Below are positions 61,808 to 64,000 of a stretch of 64,000 nt of DNA, one piece after another. The translations under genes were made by a program, and so were the position numbers. The stretch comes from Thermoplasmata archaeon. Lineage in GTDB: Archaea; Thermoplasmatota; Thermoplasmata; Lutacidiplasmatales; UBA184. Each line of letters begins with the position of its first letter. Position 1 is the first letter of the stretch. The notes beneath the pieces were generated by a model. It saw only the letters and a list, made by a program, of their open reading frames with translations, was not told the origin of the DNA and did not search any database. Location: contig JAKIWE010000001.1 of assembly GCA_022750195.1 (NCBI GenBank), forward strand, positions 990,672 to 1,054,671. Reading direction: 5' to 3'.

Positions 61808-62374
61808 CTACGGTTCCGTGCGGAACCGGTAGAAGATCCGGCCGTCGTCGATCTCGAAAGGCTCGAGCCGGACGGCGTCGCCGATCCGACAGGCCTCCCA
61901 CGACTTCCCCACGATCCGGCCGAAGAGGCGGAGCGGTACCCCGTCGAGGTCGACCAACCCCACGACGAACGGCACGTCCGCCTCCATGCCGAGGGGGGCG
62001 CCGGCCAGGAGGGCGCTGAACGCGTAGATCTTACCGCGGGTCGGCAGGTCGACCCACTCGAGCGACTCGGTGTGGCACTTCGGGCACGCGACCCGCGGCG
62101 GCCAGTGGAGCTGTCGGTCGTTCCGACACCGCGTCGTTTGGAACTTTCCCTTCCGGAGCGCGTCGTAGAAGGCCGAGAGTCGGGTCTGGTCGGGTGTCTC
62201 GAGCGGGAAAAAGTCGAGCAAGAACGGAGGCTTGGGCCCGGGAGGGACCTTCGGGCGGGGCGCTTCCACGGTCGCAGAGGCTTCCGGCTGGGGATCGGGC
62301 GCCGACGGTCCGACGGAGGCGGCGGGCGGGAGGAGCTCGGTCGCGGGTCGTCGACGACTTCGGGCGGATGCCAA
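61808..62374 (-). CDS. DUF35 OB-fold acyl-CoA-associated protein with altered zinc ribbon
   Basis: A 188-residue protein. After a Pro/Ala-rich extension of about 50 residues comes the DUF35 pattern: FYDALRKGKFQTTRC, PPRVACPKC, LEWVDLPTRGKIYAFSALL, then the OB-fold. The first zinc knuckle reads CRND where CxxC is expected, so one ligand is changed to Asp. These proteins partner SCP2-type thiolases; the thiolase gene is just upstream (stop to start 3 bp). TTG 62374 is the start. Such pairs support acetoacetyl-CoA and HMG-CoA formation in archaea. Confidence 0.83.
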   Translation of the reverse strand: MASARSRRRPATELLPPAASVGPSAPDPQPEASATVEAPRPKVPPGPKPPFLLDFFPLETPDQTRLSAFYDALRKGKFQTTRCRNDRQLHWPPRVACPKCHTESLEWVDLPTRGKIYAFSALLAGAPLGMEADVPFVVGLVDLDGVPLRLFGRIVGKSWEACRIGDAVRLEPFEIDDGRIFYRFRTEP

Positions 62375-62377
62375 GGG

Positions 62378-63559
62378 CTAGCCCCCCCTCTGGTACACCA
62401 TGACCGAGTGGACGTTCGCGCTTCCGCTCAGATTGTGAACGAGCGCCCAGGCGGGGTCTGGAACCTGTCGGGCCGGGGCGACCTCCTGAGCGAACTGCTG
62501 GTACACCTCGACGGCTTGAGCGACGCCGGTCGCCCCGAGCGGGTGGCCGCAGCCGAGGAGACCTCCGCGAGGGTTGACGACGACCTGCCCGCCCAAGTCG
62601 GAGCGACCTTCCTCGGCGAACCTGCCGCCCTCGCCCTTCGCGCAGAAGCCGAGCGCCTCGTACTCGACGATCTCCGAGATGGAAAAGCAGTCGTGGATCT
62701 CGGCGAAATCGAGGTCGGCGGGCTTGATGCCCGCTCGCCGCATCGCCTCTCGGCCCGCCAAGCGGAGACCCCCCCAGTCGGTGAGCGACCCTGCGTTCGC
62801 CAGATTGTGGAAGTCGGAGTACTGTCCCGTGCCGCGGACCCACGCCGGAGTGTCGGTGTACTTCCGGGTCTTCTCTTCCGCGACGAGGACCACCGCCGCC
62901 GCTCCGTCGGTCATCGACGAACAGTCGCCGAGCCGCAACGGAGGAGCGATCATCGGCAGACGGGCGAGTTTTGCCCGGTCGAAGCTCTTCTCGTGGAACT
63001 GGGCGGTCGGGTTCGCGTTCGCGAACCGGTGGTTCTTCTCCGAGACGGCGGCCATCTGCGCCTCGGTGGTGCCGTACTCCAGCATGTGGCGCTGGGCGAC
63101 CATCGCGAAGAACGGCGGGGCCGTCGCCCCGTGGACGCCGTCCCAGGCCCGGTCGAGCACACAGGCCATCGCTGTGTTCGCTTCGGCCATGGACGGGAGG
63201 TTCATCTTCTCCACCCCGACGGCGACCGCCACGTCGCTGAGACCGGCGGCGATCGCGGCGTAGGCGCTGCGGATCGCGGACTGACCGGAGGCGCAGGCCA
63301 GCTCGGTGCGCTGGATGATCCGCGTCGGGCGGATCCCGAGAAGCTCGGCCGCCATCGGCGCGACGTGCGATTGGAAGGCGAAGCGCTCGGGCTCGGCGGC
63401 CCCCACGAACAACGAGTCGACCTCGCCGGCGTCCAGGTTCGGCACGGCCCGGAACAGCGACGCGCCGGCCTCCTGGCACAGCTCCGACCAGGTCGCGGGC
63501 CGCATCCCGAACTTGGTCGTTGCCCCGCCGACGATCGCGACGTTGCGCAGGGAGGTCAT
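62378..63559 (-). CDS. SCP2-type thiolase (acetyl-CoA acetyltransferase)
   Basis: A 393-residue thiolase-fold protein. The nucleophile region is RTELACASGQSAIRSA, then VAVAVGVEKMN, and C-terminal motifs FAEIHDCFSISEIVEYEALG and NPRGGLLGCGHPLGATG, where Cys/His of GHP complete the site. In archaea this class condenses acetyl-CoA to acetoacetyl-CoA for mevalonate synthesis with a DUF35 partner, which follows here. No HMG-CoA synthase gene is in the window. ATG 63559 overlaps the TGA of the upstream dehydrogenase. Confidence 0.9.
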   Translation of the reverse strand: MTSLRNVAIVGGATTKFGMRPATWSELCQEAGASLFRAVPNLDAGEVDSLFVGAAEPERFAFQSHVAPMAAELLGIRPTRIIQRTELACASGQSAIRSAYAAIAAGLSDVAVAVGVEKMNLPSMAEANTAMACVLDRAWDGVHGATAPPFFAMVAQRHMLEYGTTEAQMAAVSEKNHRFANANPTAQFHEKSFDRAKLARLPMIAPPLRLGDCSSMTDGAAAVVLVAEEKTRKYTDTPAWVRGTGQYSDFHNLANAGSLTDWGGLRLAGREAMRRAGIKPADLDFAEIHDCFSISEIVEYEALGFCAKGEGGRFAEEGRSDLGGQVVVNPRGGLLGCGHPLGATGVAQAVEVYQQFAQEVAPARQVPDPAWALVHNLSGSANVHSVMVYQRGG

Positions 63560-64000
63560 GCGGGCCTCGAACGGACGGCGTCGGCCACCGCGTCGCCCAC
63601 CGCGCTCGTCGTCGCGGTCCCTCCCTGGTCGTACGATCGAGCGCTCCCGCGCGCCAAGACTTCGGCGATCGCGCCGTCCAGACGGTCGGCCTGCGCTCCG
63701 AGCTTCGGATCGCTCCGCCGCTCCGCGAGCCAGCGGAGCATCATCGCGGTCGCGCTGAGCGCCGCGATCGGATTCACCTGATTCTTTCCGGCGTACTTCG
63801 GGGAGCTGCCGTGGACCGGTTCGAACATCGCGTGCTCGTGGCCGATGTTGCCTCCGGCCGCGAACCCCATCCCGCCCTGAAGGACCGAGGCGAGGTCGGT
63901 GATGATGTCCCCCATCATGTTCGTGGAGACGACGACGTTGAAGTGTTCGGGGTTACGCACGAGCCACTGGGTGAAGGCGTCGACGTACGCGTAGTCGCGC
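63556..64000 (-). CDS. Isopropylmalate/isocitrate dehydrogenase family, start outside window
   Basis: The last 147 residues of a beta-decarboxylating dehydrogenase. VVVSTNMMGDIITDLASVLQGGMG carries the metal Asp residues in the DIxxD pattern, and HEHAMFEPVHGSSPKYAGKN is the nucleotide-binding turn. The EPVHGS turn fits NAD-linked isopropylmalate, homoisocitrate or tartrate dehydrogenases as well as some isocitrate enzymes. The substrate residues lie upstream and cannot be seen. The TGA overlaps the thiolase ATG. Confidence 0.85.
   Translation of the reverse strand, partial: RDYAYVDAFTQWLVRNPEHFNVVVSTNMMGDIITDLASVLQGGMGFAAGGNIGHEHAMFEPVHGSSPKYAGKNQVNPIAALSATAMMLRWLAERRSDPKLGAQADRLDGAIAEVLARGSARSYDQGGTATTSAVGDAVADAVRSRPA

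Noticed and set aside
1-64000. CRISPR arrays, insertion sequences, prophage or rRNA genes
   Set aside because: No regularly spaced repeats, transposase, integrase or rRNA-like sequence was seen on either strand.
63556-64000. Naming the last gene leuB or icd
   Set aside because: The substrate-binding residues lie outside the window; the visible end is shared by several related dehydrogenases.

Overview
The window reads as a piece of a GC-rich archaeal chromosome, most likely a Thermoplasmatota-type organism (inference from gene content, not from a phylogeny). Archaeal markers seen directly are an AglB/STT3 oligosaccharyltransferase, elongation factor aEF-1beta beside a four-knuckle zinc-finger protein, a UPF0200 kinase-like protein, a thermopsin-family protease, an IF-2B-like protein, many N-glycosylation sequons in secreted proteins, and a tRNA-His whose intron folds into an archaeal bulge-helix-bulge motif. 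Genes are tightly packed, with many ATGA/GTGA start-stop overlaps. Several first-in-operon genes have a BRE/TATA-like element about 28-34 nt before the start codon, which suggests leaderless transcripts. I saw no transposase, phage gene, CRISPR array or rRNA.

Layout. 1-1500: end of a HAD hydrolase, an intron-containing tRNA-His, an inverted repeat and an eroded zinc-finger membrane ORF. 1.5-12.6 kb: housekeeping and accessory genes (DUF429, S9 and M3 peptidases, F420-type reductase, GNAT, thermopsin, peroxiredoxin, UPF0200, NUDIX-like, IF-2B-like). 12.6-19.9 kb: a minus-strand operon pgi-gnd-zwf-pgl-glucoamylase, giving a complete bacterial-type oxidative pentose phosphate branch. 20-27 kb: a Kelch surface protein and a MoxR/DUF58 operon. 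27-34.8 kb: a second sugar operon (GH15, ROK glucokinase, transketolase) divergent from a GT4 glucan synthase-like gene and a GH57 amylase. 34.9-42.9 kb: a PQQ-like propeller protein, a winged-helix regulator, GNAT, a large PNGase A-like secreted protein, a TMEM175-type channel, a cupin and a retropepsin/DUF5678 pair. 43-45.2 kb: three AIM24 paralogues with a zinc ribbon. 45.3-51.6 kb: envelope proteins of unknown function and a dihydrolipoyl-dehydrogenase-like flavoprotein. 51.7-61.7 kb: a minus-strand run from a 2,222-residue AglB through a membrane protein, zinc finger, aEF-1beta, a YdjM-like protein and a GNAT. 61.8-64 kb: DUF35 protein, thiolase and the end of an isopropylmalate/isocitrate dehydrogenase-family gene.

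How the genes fit together (inference): glucan is made or remodelled by the GT4 and GH57 proteins and cut to glucose by two GH15 enzymes. ROK glucokinase makes glucose-6-phosphate, which is exchanged with fructose-6-phosphate by Pgi or oxidised through Zwf, Pgl and Gnd to ribulose-5-phosphate with reduction of NAD(P); transketolase reshuffles the pentoses. Oxidative pentose phosphate enzymes of these bacterial families are unusual in archaea. A second theme is N-glycosylated envelope proteins: AglB attaches glycans, a PNGase A-like protein could remove them, and many secreted proteins carry sequons and one terminal membrane anchor.
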